From positions 28,230,605 to 28,294,604 of the forward strand of contig JACBWW010000002.1 of the NCBI GenBank assembly GCA_020086605.1: 64,000 bases of DNA, given 5' to 3'. The position numbers were made by a program, and so were the translations under genes. The stretch is from Lanius collurio (lineage: Eukaryota > Chordata > Aves > Passeriformes > Laniidae). The notes below the pieces were generated by a model. The model did no database searches, was not told the DNA's origin, and saw only the letters and a program-made list of their open reading frames with translations. Every line of letters starts with the position of its first letter. Positions within the stretch are counted from its first letter, which is position 1. Of the stretch, positions 37,766 to 50,673 are shown in pieces.

Positions 37766-40700
37766 GAATTAGTTTAAATTAGCTATGGAATCATTGCACG
37801 CAGAGTTCGGACTTGTTAAATTCAATTACTTTTTAAAAATTTCTTGTCTATAATTTTAAAAGGGTGGGTTCATCTTGTGTTTTGGCCTAAACTTTATAAT
37901 TGGTTAGTAAAACTTAGAGACAATCACAGGAATAACTTAGCCATCTTCAGAACTGTTGGAAAATGTATTCCATGTTAGTGTTTCCTTACGTGTGTTCATG
38001 CATGCCTGTGCATGGTTAAATTTACATTCACACAATAAAGGGTAGTTTTGACCATGAATGAAGTGATAGGAACCTTCCTCTGAGTTTGGAGGGGAGAAGA
38101 CTAAATTATTGAATTATTTGTTTTGCTATTTATGGTGACATGTTATATAATGCTACCGTAAGAAAAAGTTGGTTAAAACACTATTGTTTCACCCTTTTTA
38201 TTGAAAGTGTTGATTGTTCATTGAACCTGTAGTTGTTAATTCTGTGCAGAATTAATAGCTTTGTAGTGTTATTTCTCAAGGAACTCTAAATACAAGCCTT
38301 CAGCAGTGACGTAACCTCTTTCGCTTCAAATGTCTGATAATTTTACAATGAAATTCAAATTTTCTTCAAGGAGCTCTATACTGGTGTGCCTAATATGTTT
38401 TAAAAATTGAGGAAGCATAGATTGTAATAATTTGTTTTTTATTATTTTTTTTGTTGATACCAAAACTGAAACTTCAGAGTGTTTTGTGATAAAAACATTT
38501 AGAATGTTGTTCTGCCTGTATTAAAAAACACTTAATATTTCTTCCGTAGATAATGATTTACTGGGTAAATTTTTAGACTTAAGAAGTTTTTGGAATCAAT
38601 TTTGCAAATTTTGTCTAGCAATCACAACAAAATAAATGAGATTTGTGAATGACATCTACCAAGACTGTTATGGTTTGTAGCAGTAGGCTTGACCTTGTAG
38701 TTTCCACACCCAACCTGGCAGTTTAGTAGGTACTGTTAGCTGAGGTTATATAACATTGCTTTTTGATGCCATGTCCTTGCAACTTTCCCCTTATATTTTA
38801 TGGAATATAAGGAAAATATGGAATGACACAATTCTCATCACGCCTATGTCAAGCTTAAACATAATTCTCACTGTTTTTTTTCTGACCTGAGATGACAGCT
38901 GAAAGGTGAGCTCTTCTGTGTTGATTCAGTAAATTCACATCCTGATCTGCTCCAATTCTTAGTTGGAAATGGATCACACCATGTGACTTTTTATTGGAAT
39001 TCATTTTCTTCAGGTAATTCCTCCTAATTAAGGTAACTGGTATTTTAGTGTTGCTGATGTATCCATTCTTTGCTCTATAAAGATTGTCTTTGTAGCATTT
39101 TTTTACTTGAAAAAGTATTATTTTTTATTAATAACCACATATGCAAAAAAAAGGAACATCTGCCTTCCAAATGTTATTCAATGATTGTAATTAAAAGGTT
39201 AAATAAAAGCTGAGGCAAGCTTTGAATTTTGAAGCATTTGCAGCAGCTAGTAATCTGACTTACTGCAGACATTTTTGTCAAAGTTGAAAAAGTTAGAGCT
39301 AATTAATTTCTTGGGAGACATATGATGAAATTGTAGGTGTGATAACATATTTGAGTAACATATGGTCATTATGGGGCACCTTTCTAATGACTGAGCACCA
39401 AGTTAAATATAGACTTTCCATTTTTTCACTTCTTCTATTAGTGGTTCTTTGTTACTACAATTTAAACTGATTTTCTGTTGTGCACGAAATAGGATTCTTT
39501 ATATATTTGTAAGTACTTTAAAAAACATTGCCACCACAGTGCTGCACCTTCGTGAAATTTACTGAGGTGGACAGTTCATCTGTGACAGCCTTTTGATTTT
39601 GGTAGCATTAATTGCAATTGCATACATTTTGACCTGTACTTTATAAATGTGAAACTTGCCACAGAATGTTTAGATGCCTGTCCTTGATCAAAGTCGGAGT
39701 GTAAAATATTATTGAGAGGTTGGTAGAAAATGAATGTTGCTCCCTCTATATATATTGAAATTTACTTTAATCAGCTATTGTAATATATTATGGCCTAAAA
39801 AAGAGGACAGAGGTATTTTTGGAACACTTTCTCATTCAGTCTACATAGTCCTAATGAACTGTATTATGTTTCTTGAGAGGCAGTTCTGCTGTTCCTTAGG
39901 AGGTTGTAAATATCAATTGTGATAGAGTAAAGAAATGCTGCATTTTGTAATTAATGTAATCAGAAGCTTTACCTAGTTTTAAGTTTCATTTATCTATTAT
40001 AATAATCCAGAGCTAATTTCAAGCTTTATTATTTCTGTGTCAACAAGCAGAATGAGAAATTCAGTATATATATAGTGATGGTGACGTGTGAATGAGGAAG
40101 GAAGTAAAAATGTTTCAGGTGAAAATGAGGAACAAGATGGAAGGAGAAAGGTGGGGTGGTTTCTGGGTGGGGATGGAGAAAGTAATGAGTGCATGAGAAA
40201 GCTGCTGTAGTGGTGGGAAAAGATAAAGGAAGCATGTTGGTGGAGGCTAAGTGGGAATTGTATTCTGACTTGAATAAGAATTTTCTTGCAAGTCATGTTT
40301 TTTTCTGTATTTCAGTATCAACTGAAATGCAAGCTGTGGATTGGCTTATTATTTCTTTTTTAATGAAAATGACAGTTAATTTGGTTCTAAAGGAACTCTG
40401 TTGCTCATGAATTTTGCCTTGCTGGAGAGGATGCTGGATTATCACAGCATCTGACTTCACAGTAGCTGCGGCTTCTGTTTTGAAGCTTTGTCATCCAGCC
40501 TTTACTGTGGCTACAGAGTGAAGGAGGTGTTGAAGGGATGTTAACGATTACTGGGAGCGTGGTAGTGATTATTACTTGAATGTGGCCACCTATTTCTTAC
40601 AGGAGAATGTAAATCTGTCCTGATGCTTAGAGAAAGAGAGAAAAAAATCCCATACTGCTTGGAAGGAGAAAATGGGGGGTTGTGTCTTGGTGTCTGTGGT

Positions 40701-41053
40701 ATTAGTGGAGAGGAAAACAGCCTGAGGAAGATAAGACTTCCTCAGCGCCATGGGAGTGCCCTGCTCACACAGCCAAGACACCCAGCAATATGCACAATGT
40801 TGTTTGGACATTCTTTCCTACAGTGATTATGTTTCTTTTTTCTTTTATGCAATTTTTGTAAAAAGGAAGCTTTAATATGTTTCTTGGTGTGTGGAGTTTT
40901 TGACTGACTAAAATTAACTTTGTGAAAAGTTCCCCTTTAGGTAGCAGAAAGTGATCAAGTACCTCTAGTAAGTAGTGATCTGGGTGGGGAGGCAGACTTA
41001 ATATTCATTAAGCTCACGCTTAATATTCAATTCTGATATGCCTGTTTACATGA

Positions 41054-41131
41054 GACAATTGTATATTTTTATTTTAGCTGTTTCCTACACGTGACATTTG
41101 TATGTTTTTATTTTAGCCTGTTTGCCTGCAA
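41054..41131 (+). repeat. Two-copy 39-bp tandem duplication
   Basis: Copy 1 (41,054-41,092) contains GTATATTTTTATTTTAGC then TGTTT. Copy 2 (41,093-41,131) contains GTATGTTTTTATTTTAGC then CTGTTT. The two are clearly related with a few substitutions and one indel. Confidence 0.75.
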
Positions 41132-42546
41132 GTAGGTATGCTTAATTATGGAGTGCTCATGCTTGAAATCATCAATATTATACTTCTAACGCTTAAATTG
41201 TGGGGCCAGATGTGATGAGATCAGGGCTTTAGCTATTCACGTCTTTCATTATTTATTTTTAAAAATCACTGAATCCCGGAATGGATCAGGGCAGAGGGTG
41301 TATGTTAAAAATCTAATTAAAAAAAAAAAAGCATCTTGTGGCACATGATGAACTCTCACATCTAAGCATTTTTGGATGCTTTCATAGCCATCTGTAGAGG
41401 AAGGATCATTGATTATGCATCAGCCAGATAAAAGAGATCATTCTGATACATTTCTTTCTTCACCAGATACCATTTTACTGCAAAATACTATGGTATATTG
41501 ATTGAATGATAAAACCAGGATTTTAATGGCAATAAAAGCATACTGTATAAAGAACACAATTATATGCTACAGTGAAATGTTGAGTTTCTCTTAGTGGTTT
41601 CTGATAGCTGTATAAATCATAGGAGGAAGGAAAACCTTTAATTTTAAAATGAGACTACCCCCCACTATTGGTGAGCTTTTCTTGTGAGCTGAAACACTAT
41701 AAAAAAAATATTGACAAAACACTTTTCTACTTACAATTTTGAATGTTCAGTTCAGCATTATTTAGTCTTAAGTTATGAAACTAATAATTAAAAAAAGAGG
41801 TATACAAATCTGTTTCTTGCGATGGACAAATTTGCCTTCTGCTTTTGTTTAGGAAGATAAAGTGTCTTTTATGGAGAACGTACATCACACCAGTTAGGTT
41901 CTATAACATGCAGAATGAGCACTAGTTTATAAAGAGACATGAGAGAAAGATCTTCATAGTTTCATATGGGAGACTGATATAATGTAGAATAAATTCCTGT
42001 TCTGTTGCTGATCACTTTGATAGAGGTGTTAGATCACAGTATAAACTTAATTTGCCTGATATGAGCTCCATAATGTTATTTTTGTAAAAGGAATACAGAA
42101 AAGCAGAAAATTAGAAAGTGTTATTATTAGTTTGTTTGTTTTCTCTTTAAAACAGTCTTTCAACTTTGACTATTGAAATAATTCCAAGCACTCAAATGTT
42201 AAAATATCACTTTTGGCATATGACATTTCTTATTGAGGAGCAGACCCATGTTCATAATTTTTCTGTGATTTGGAGTTTTTCTTGAGGCTGGGGGGTGAAA
42301 TATGAACCATTTGCAAGTTTTGTTTTTATTGTCAAAAAGTAGGAATTTTTATTCCAATGCTTTACTACCTGTTGAAAAAATATGCAATTGCAGAAAATAT
42401 GTAAAGGAAATTGCTCATTTTCTTTTTAGGTTTCCCTCAGCAGTCCAACACTGTGAAAGGTGCACTCATGTACTTTTTATTATATATGAGCTGGGACAGT
42501 TTCTCTCACTTTACAGTTCTCAGTTTGAGTTTGGGGGTTTTACTTC

Positions 42547-42612
42547 TGTTGTTATTGTTTTGTTGTTGTTGTGTTGTTTTTGTTTTTAATGGGGTGTTTT
42601 TTGTGTTTTTAT
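42547..42612. repeat. GTT/GTTTT-rich low-complexity tract
   Basis: TGTTGTTATTG, TTGTTGTTGTG and TTTTTG units on the + strand form a simple repeat. Confidence 0.7.
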
Positions 42613-43719
42613 TTCCCCTAGGGAAATCTCTAGACAAGAAATGCAAGAAAAAATACAGTATGCCAACAATTACTCTTTGAAATAAAAAGATGAATTAAAA
42701 TATAGGTAAATAACTGTGTAACATGGAAAATCCATTGTCAAATATATACACATAGAATTCAGACTATATTTAGTATGCATACACAGTAAACTTTCTAATA
42801 AGTAACTGTGTGTCAAGGTCCTTAAATTCAATGTCTCTGCTGGAGAATCTTAATAGACATTAAACATTATGAAGCAAAGTTGAGGCCAACTCTTAAATAA
42901 ATAAAGGAAATAGTGAGTAGCTTCTTCCTTAGTAACAAGAGCAGAATTCCCATGCTAATGTGTATGTATCTGAAATTAAGCTTGTGCAGTCAGCTTTAGT
43001 TCTGGCATCTTTTAAACTTTTTGAATACTTTACCTGGTAACTAACTGGTCAGCCTTTTAAAGGAGTTTGCTTTGGATGTGACTTCCTATTTAAAAGGCAA
43101 CTGAAAAGTGATTGTATCATGTGGAGTTGTATTATCTCAGTTTGGGTTAGAATGGACATTTGCACTTGAAACATGCAACTGGTGGCTGTAACAAGCCCTT
43201 ATTTTCCCTTCCCTTCAAAATTCATTTTCTTTTGGTTGGCCCACTACTATTCATTTGCATGTACGCAGTCCAGAACTGTCCCTCTTCTTTATCTGGGTCT
43301 TCTGAGAACATTGTGAGTCCCTGCTGTTGCTCCAGCTCATTTCTGTGACAATTTGGAATTTCTCTGAACTTCTAAATGTTTTAGCCATCCAAGTACGCAC
43401 TCTTGCCAGCTTGTTCTTTTTATCACCTGCTGCCCCATTGCCTCATTGAGAATTCTGCAGTGCATTTGTCCTGGTGTGAATTATTCCATTTGGACTGCTT
43501 CCTTCATCTCTCTACTACCCAGACATCATTAAAGGTAATATTTGGAGTGCAAGGAAGAGCCCCTCTGCTCTCATTCTGTTGCAGAAAACTGATTGTCAGA
43601 AGGAGCAATTGCAGGAAATATCAATCAGTCTCTACATCAGGGGAGGGAAAGTGGCCTGTGTAACACGCCTTTGGAGAACTGGGCTGCCAGGCTCAACAAG
43701 TCTTATGTTAGCAGATGTG

Positions 43720-43721
<2 letters not shown>

Positions 43722-43765
<44 letters not shown>

Positions 43766-43771
43766 ATGTAT
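43722..43771. repeat. (AT)n microsatellite followed by (TATG)n
   Basis: About sixteen AT dinucleotides (43,722-43,753) pass into TGTATGTATGTATATGTATC. This compound repeat is likely length-polymorphic. Confidence 0.95.
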
Positions 43772-44426
43772 CTATTTGTAAAATTAATATTAATAACATC
43801 TGAATGGCTCCACCTACAGACATCTCTGACATCCAGTGAATCCTCTGCCAAACAGCAAGTTCTAAGTCAAATTTCAAAGCCTAGTTATCAGAAATTATTG
43901 ACAAAAGATTTATTATAAGGGTTTTATACAATGGCATGACCCTATACCTTCCCCTAATTCCTTGAGAAATAGCTGACTTAACTTATTTCAAGTTCAGCTT
44001 CAGATAAATCAGTGGAAAACTACATGTAGGTAGTGTGGGAATTGGCTCAGACTGCTGAGGTTACTGTTCAAGCAGTTGGTGTCTGCCATGTTCCTGTGTG
44101 CTCCTTCATGCTTTGACTGTGGGGATGCTGCCCTTTAACAATCTCAGATTTTGTTACAGAGATTGATAACTGTTACACTGTAAAGAAGGAAAGTAAAGAG
44201 GTTGAACAACCTTGACATATTCTTCTCTGAAAAGCACAAAGTAATTTAAAGGAATTGATTTATGTGGTAAGGAAAGGTTTTAAAATACAGACTTATAATT
44301 TAAGTGCATGAAAGCTGAATATGAATATTCAGCTTATTTGACAAAAACATGGTAGGTAAATCAATACAGAGCTCAAACAGCTTTTCAAATGTAAATTTAA
44401 AATGTGTTTTAGAGTATCCATAAAGT

Positions 44427-44460
44427 ACATACATACATACGTGTATTTATTTATTTATTA
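44427..44460. repeat. (ACAT)n and (TTTA)n tetranucleotide repeats
   Basis: Three and a half ACAT units are followed after GTGT by about four ATTT units. Confidence 0.85.
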
Positions 44461-46020
44461 GGAATGAAATTGCCTGAATTTTGATAAATCAAAGACTTAA
44501 AATAGTTTAACAGGTGTAATTTTTGCAAACTATTTCTAATATTAATTGTGCAGAGAAAATGGGTAGTGCTAAATTCTCGGGTGCCCCAGAAGTCCCACAT
44601 TTGTTGGTCTGCCAAAATGACATGTGTCTGGTGTGACAGAGTAGGTAATCAGCACACAGGGGAGGAGTATGTCCGACATCTTCCAGTGTTTAGCACTCTG
44701 GAAGTCTGCAGTCCAGATGACCAGAGAATGATGTTGACAGTAGATGACACTTGCGTTTTTTCTTTGCACAGCTGGTAAGAAAAGAGTTTGTACTCTTGGT
44801 CTTTGATGTCTGGCAAGGCTCTCTAGGTATGTGATGGTAGAGTTGTTACTTCCTTTTCACAACTGCTTCTCTTAATGTAAGAAGTCAGTAAGAGTGTGAA
44901 GTTAAAAAATAAAATCAGGCTAGTGGGTGGAAAGGAGATGGCTTGAAGTGCTTGTGTATACTTGCTGAATGTGCTTAGTAGGGAAGTATCATTTAGCATG
45001 GCTATTTAAGCACTTTGCTTCCAGTGGAACTTTATCTCTTTTCAAAAGTGGATTTTGTTGCCTGACGTTCCAAATATTCTTCTTGCATGTGGACTTTTTT
45101 TTTTAATTTGCTAAAAATCTTTTGTCTCTCTATTCTCACTTTTCCTCCAGAAATACTTGTTTAGATGCATAACATGATAAAATTTGACATTCATAGACTG
45201 AATTTTCTGATATCTGTCTAAATGCTCAGTTTTCTTCCTTTTCTGTTACTCTCTTGAGCGTGTACTCATTCAAAGCCAAGATGATCAATGTCCTGCTTTT
45301 ATGGGGCTAGTCCCTGATTATCAGGGAGTTTCACAAATAATGCTGCCCCTTATTATGAAGATGAAGTTGAGAATGGTGAAAATGGAACAAGACCTAAAAA
45401 TCTAGAAGGGAGATTATATTAATAATAATAGCTGTGCTCCTAGTTGTTTATAAAGAAGGTAACAGTTATACTGGAGCTCTATGGGTAGAGAATTACTCAT
45501 CAATAAAATGAAACTGCAGAGGTTCTTTTTGAATACTAAAAGTACTGTTAGTTTTTTACCCCCACTCAATTTGTATATTTTGCAGGTATATTCTTGTATT
45601 GGTCAGATACTGAAATCCATGTAATCCCTAGATTGCACTTTATCCTGTGTACTAGAGTATTTCTTGGTTTCTTTGTAACTCTCCACTTGACACAATGAAC
45701 ATAGGAGTTGAGCAGCTGATGTAATTTGGAAATTACGTTTTGGAGTGAATGTGGATTAAGAGTGGCCAGCTCATGCTGAAACAGTGTGAGAGGGCTAAGA
45801 TTCACACAGAAAAATTATTTTTCTTCTCTCCATCCAGACTTGAAATAAACAGTACTCATGGTTACAGCACTCCAAAAATGCAAAAGTTAAAATGCTCTAA
45901 TTCTCTTTTTTGAGAGACTTGGCCTGTTTCCGAGGGTTTATAGTTCCACCTGTAGACAGAGACCAGGCTTTGAGAAAGAATCTCTGAAATGTTTTGCTAC
46001 TGAATAGAAAACCCCTGCCT

Positions 46021-46057
46021 AGAAGTATCATTCCTGAGAAGTATCATTCCTGAGAAG
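46021..46057 (+). repeat. 16-bp direct tandem repeat, 2.3 copies
   Basis: The unit AGAAGTATCATTCCTG occurs twice exactly and is followed by AGAAG. Confidence 0.9.
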
Positions 46058-48059
46058 CCATTAGAAGCAAACAGAACCCATTTAACAATACCCATCTCCA
46101 AAGTAGATGTCATGATAGTGCCAGTCCTGGAACACTCACCTAGGAGCTGACTATTGACTTGGTTTCATCTACACAGGTGACCTGTTCTCCTGCTAGTTAA
46201 CAACAAACTGGGAATAGCACCAGTGGTTACTCAAACAGTTAACATTTGATGCTACAGAAGAGTGAAGATAAAAAGGGAAAGGTGTTAAGTCCTTCTACAG
46301 TTCTTCACAGCTGGCTTTCCTCTTTACTAGTCAGGACAACTTTGTGTCATCAGCAGCTTTGCTTCGCTATCCCTTACTTTTATTTTCTGGTAATCTCTGA
46401 TCTGTTGGACCCAAGGTTAAGTCACTGAGGGTTTCCAGTGATGACCTTGATTTTCATTGTGAAAACTGACCACTTACTCTGCCTTTTCTGACTATTTCAA
46501 ATTTAAATAATTTTATTGTGAACGTCATCCCTTTTGTCCAGTGGAGACTGAGGATTTTTAGGTTAAGGACATATGTTTGGAAACATAGGCAGTCTATATC
46601 AATTGGAATTTTTTCTGATCTAAATGCTTACTAGCTCTTAAAAAAGAAACCTCAGATTTCTGAGATGTTATTTCTTTTCACAGAGGCTGTTTTGACAGTT
46701 TTTCCAAGCTTATTTGTCTGCCCACTAATTTTGTTCTTGAGAGTAGTTTATACTAATTTGCTCAATTCAGATGTCAAGTTTTTTGGTTTTCAATTTTTCT
46801 GGATCTCATTTGGAACACAAATTAGAATTTTTTAAAGCCATATTAATATTGGAAGAACATAGAGGAAATCAGAATAGCTCAGGAAACTTGCCTAGGTAAC
46901 ACTTCTTGAATTACCAACACATCTAAACAAATGCAAAGGTAGACCATCCTTTGTCAACTACCAAAGGTTAGAAAGGATAGCTGAAAAAGCAAAGAGTATT
47001 TGCTTTGAAGGAGAGCTGTTACCTTTTACACTGCTTAACTCATTTGTCTTTTAGCAGGAAGAGACTTGATAAAGCACTTGATGTGATTTCTTGTATTAAC
47101 ATGTAAATGTAAAGAAGTTTATAGGCAGGATTTTCCGGTACAGCCACTTTGGTGAAAATCCTCAAAAACATGATCAAACTTGTATATCTGTAAGGAATTA
47201 AAATCCTTTTAAAGTCAGAGTTGTCTGAAGAGGATGCCATGAATGTATACATATGGGCTGCTGTGCAAAGGTCAGAAGTTATCAGAAAGGAGTGGTCATG
47301 ATCAGTATCAGACATTTATGGAATTTCTTGTCAAGGCATGTCAGAAGTTCTCATCTGATCTCAAAAATCATGAAGTTGTTCAGCGTGCTGAAACACATAT
47401 TTGGTCAATCTTTTTTTCTCAGAACTTTGCTTTTTTTTTCCCCTTGTCATATGCAAAGTTTTTAGCAAATGATAGGGAATGGGATTCAGTTGTGAGCTCA
47501 GATTTGAGGAGACTTTTGAGCTCAAACATATGATGTCTGTGGTGTCAAGGATAATCTCTTTCTTTATAGTTGCTTCTTATAAATTTCATGAAGTGGACTT
47601 CTTCACAGTGGAAGAAAATATTGCACAGTGGCTTTTAATGTTGCAGAAAATTGTTCTACAAAGTCTCTTTACATTTGAAGGCTTGAATGAGCTTGGGGGT
47701 TTGTTTTAGAGGCAATTCTTTACATGTTGAAAGAACAGTAGCTTTGTATTTACACCAAGTGAGTAAAAGGAGGTTGAAATATAAGATCAGGACTAGAAAT
47801 AAAATTACAGGATAACAAAGACTGGAGAAGAACTGAGGGAGAAAAGAAGGAGTTGGAGAAAATATGTTTTGTTTCTTAGTTCCTATAAATGTGAATCCAG
47901 ATGAAGTGGCCTAGATAAGGTGGCTTACGTATTTAATTTATATTCCACGTAGCAAACTCCTGCTCTGCTGTGCTCAATATATAAATATTCATCACAATAG
48001 GTATCCCAAATACATAAAAATCTGTTTGTTTGGGTTTTTTTCCCAAAGTAAAATGTGCT

Positions 48060-48299
48060 TTAACAGTGAGACTTTGCCAAACCTGCATGGCCTCTTTGTA
48101 TTTCAGACATCAGCTGATACTCTGCTGGTCGACATCCTTTTGAAATTATGTGTTCCAACTGCTGCTGCGTAGTGCTGAGCACAATGATTTTGTCTGTTAG
48201 CAGATGTGGATGTTGTGGCCATGTATTCAGGGGGTTGTAAGTGATGTCAGTATGTAGGATCGTTCCTCCTATGGCTACTGTGATGCTGCCTGGATACTG
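48060..48299 (-). other. Exon-like open block on the minus strand, unidentified
   Basis: On the minus strand a pyrimidine-rich tract of about 25 bases ends in TCTTCTCTCCCAG, an excellent splice acceptor. The frame that follows stays open for 78 codons, starting YPGSITVAIGGTILH and ending GHAGLAKSHC, then a TAA stop at 48,060-48,062. The acceptor joins in phase 0. The amino-acid composition is mixed and not low-complexity. I do not recognise the family. It could be the last coding exon of a gene nested antisense in the AKT3 intron, a decayed pseudogene exon, or a chance open frame next to a chance acceptor. No upstream exon has been demonstrated. Confidence 0.25.
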
Positions 48300-50673
48300 G
48301 GAGAGAAGACAAAAGAAAGAACTCAAAGTAAGCAGTTAGTTTCACAGTGTTATTTTTCTTAATAGTTTTCACTCAGTATATGGCTGTTACTGATGCTTAC
48401 CACTAATCAAGAGGTTAAGATAAATTAGTAGTGTGGTTCTGGTCTAAAACAAAACCTGCAACACTTTGAAAATTCACTTTTCTGAAAACCATGGAGAATT
48501 TGCCCCAGGATGAGAGCACTGGGGAGCTGATTACTTGAAATTGTGGAGGAAGCTTTGAATTTCTTCTTCAGGGAGTTTGTCTTCCAGTGCTGTCAGTCGG
48601 TGATTTGTCCCCTGACTGAGAACACGAAGGTGTGTGTTGCTGTGGCAGGGATATCAGGCATGTGCCTTCCAGCAGTACTGTAAGCATGGCTGGAGACTTT
48701 GAATACTTGGGGTAACAGATTGGTGCAGGGTTTATTTATTTATTTTCTTCCCTCATAAACTTGCTCCTGCTTTTTTTGAAATTGTGAAATTAATCAGATA
48801 AAGGGTTATTTTTCCATGGTCATACAAGGCTGCCTTGATCATTTTTGAAGGTCATAATACTTATTTGGGGCAGAGAATGCCTCTATTTTATGTAATGGAA
48901 ATTTGATGTTTTGGCCCTGAGGCACTGTTTATGTTAATGTTTATGCAATTTCAGTTGCTGTTCTGTGAGATCTGAGGGTTTTTTTTACAACACTGACTTA
49001 AGAAGCATTTTGCTCAGCACTTAATTAAGAGGGAAAACTTCCACAAGACCTCAACAGCCTGTGGATGTGAAAGAGTGAACAGAAGTTGAAGATGTGTCAT
49101 AAAAGAGCTAGCAGCTTCAGAGAGGAGCTCACTGATACGAGGCACACATACAGTGTTTTGTAGACATCTGTGGCAGAAGTACTGGAATCCTGAGTTAAAA
49201 GCTGTGAGAAAGATTTCAGAGTAATTTGTCTACGTTTTGTGTTATAAGTGGAATTTGTTTTCTGGTCAGGAAATAGGATGTACGTTTTGAGATATGAGAA
49301 AAATCAAGATATTATAATAAAGGAGATGGACTGAAAAACATTACAATAGATTAATTTTTTTGGGTATAAAGGGAGCTCTATAACCTAGTTATAGTTCTTA
49401 TAGTTCAGTATTTTTAATGCAACTTTAAATAGACATCTATATATTTATAAATGTCACACAGAGTTTTGTTTTGTCAATTACGTAAGTGTTACTCTATACC
49501 AGTTCTCCCTCTTGCTCACAGTAACATTCAGAATGAATGAAATACTGTAGGTAAAATAAAGGAAAAATACAACCTCCTCCTCAAGATCATATGGCAGAAG
49601 TATATCACAGTAAGTTCTTAATGTAGCTGTACAAGGAAGAGTTTGCAAGTTCAAACACATATTAGCAGCTTTTCTGCCAATCTCAGTGGGAGATCTAGCC
49701 TTAGTTTCAGTGAAACTGTTCCTTTAAATATCTCTTTAATTTGTGGTATTATCTGACAACTTAATGACCAGTTTTGCATTTTTTTTCATTAATTTTTGAA
49801 CTCTTAATGTCTAAAATAAAAGTGCCTTGTAAAAATCAATAGCCACACTCCAGTTTTTCTTCATCTTATTTCTGGAGTGTATGTTAATATCCAGTAATGT
49901 GGGTTCTCATTAAGCCTTCATGGAAAGAATAAAGTAATACCTTGTGCAAAATTTAGTTGTCTTCATCATCCTGGAAAGCAAGGTATCGTTTCCTTTGGGG
50001 GTTAATTAAAGATGCTCATGTGTAAAAATTCAGTGTTTAAACTGCAATTTCCCATGAGAAGAGCTGAAGCTTAAAATGCCAATTACAAAGGAAAGGTGGA
50101 AAAACAGGGAATGTAAATGATACCTTATTAGATTAGAAAATTGTCTTAGCTCATAGTTTAGCTAAATATTTACAAAAAATCTGGCATTCACAGTAGAGCT
50201 CATAAAACAAAGTAAGATTTTACTGTTTACATGAAAAGCAGTAGTAAGGAGGAAAATAACATTTTGTGTAGCTACCAGATAATTGTCTCTGCCTCCGAAA
50301 TAAGAAACTGTGTGAAAGAATGGAAGTTACTCCTTCCTTATAACTCCTGATAGTGATAAATTAGATATCCATTTCTATCTTAAAAGATCTCTTCACATTC
50401 AAAAGCAGAGTATTTCAAGGTGTTCATAACAAATCCAGGCAAGCAGCATTTTGAATGCATTTTGACCTGCTACACTGTTTCTCATGATTTGCAACAAAAA
50501 ATATAAGCTTTGAGTATAGGATATAGGACTTGTTTGAATGGGGACTCATAGGAAAGGTGGAGAGTCAAATAATATAGAGCCTCTACAGTAGAATTAGTAT
50601 GCATATGCCAAACTGGAATTATTTTGTATTTCACTATGAATTTTTGTTAATCTTGTGGATTGAGTTTTGAATG
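48300..50673 (+). other. AKT3: AKT3 intron segment
   Basis: This is AT-rich intronic DNA with no transposon seen. The minus strand has a 78-codon stop-free stretch at about 49,478-49,723 that is unrecognised. Confidence 0.7.

Larger units (their letters stand above)
32385..43721 (+). other. AKT3: AKT3 intron, central segment
   Basis: This is AT-rich intronic DNA without recognisable exons or transposons. It includes a 50-nt pure polypyrimidine run (37,716-37,765), a two-copy 39-bp repeat (41,054-41,131) inside a possible conserved non-coding block, and a T/G-rich tract (42,547-42,612). Open frames are short and unrecognised. Confidence 0.75.
43772..48059 (+). other. AKT3: AKT3 intron segment
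   Basis: This is AT-rich intronic DNA. It contains ACAT and TTTA tetranucleotide repeats (44,427-44,460), a 16-bp tandem repeat (46,021-46,057) and a small palindrome ACAGGTGACCTGT (46,173-46,185). No exon or transposon was recognised. Confidence 0.75.

Noticed and set aside
43715..43918. Tyr/Ile-repeat open frames around 43.7 kb
   Set aside because: They are translations of the (AT)n/(TATG)n microsatellite.
46173..46185. Palindrome ACAGGTGACCTGT as a nuclear-receptor site
   Set aside because: The spacing and half-sites do not match a standard IR1 element; a 6-bp palindrome is expected by chance in this length.
47040..47315. 91-codon minus-strand frame with an acceptor-like CCTTACAG
   Set aside because: The acceptor tract is short and AT-rich and the frame is dominated by common AT-rich codons; too weak to call an exon.
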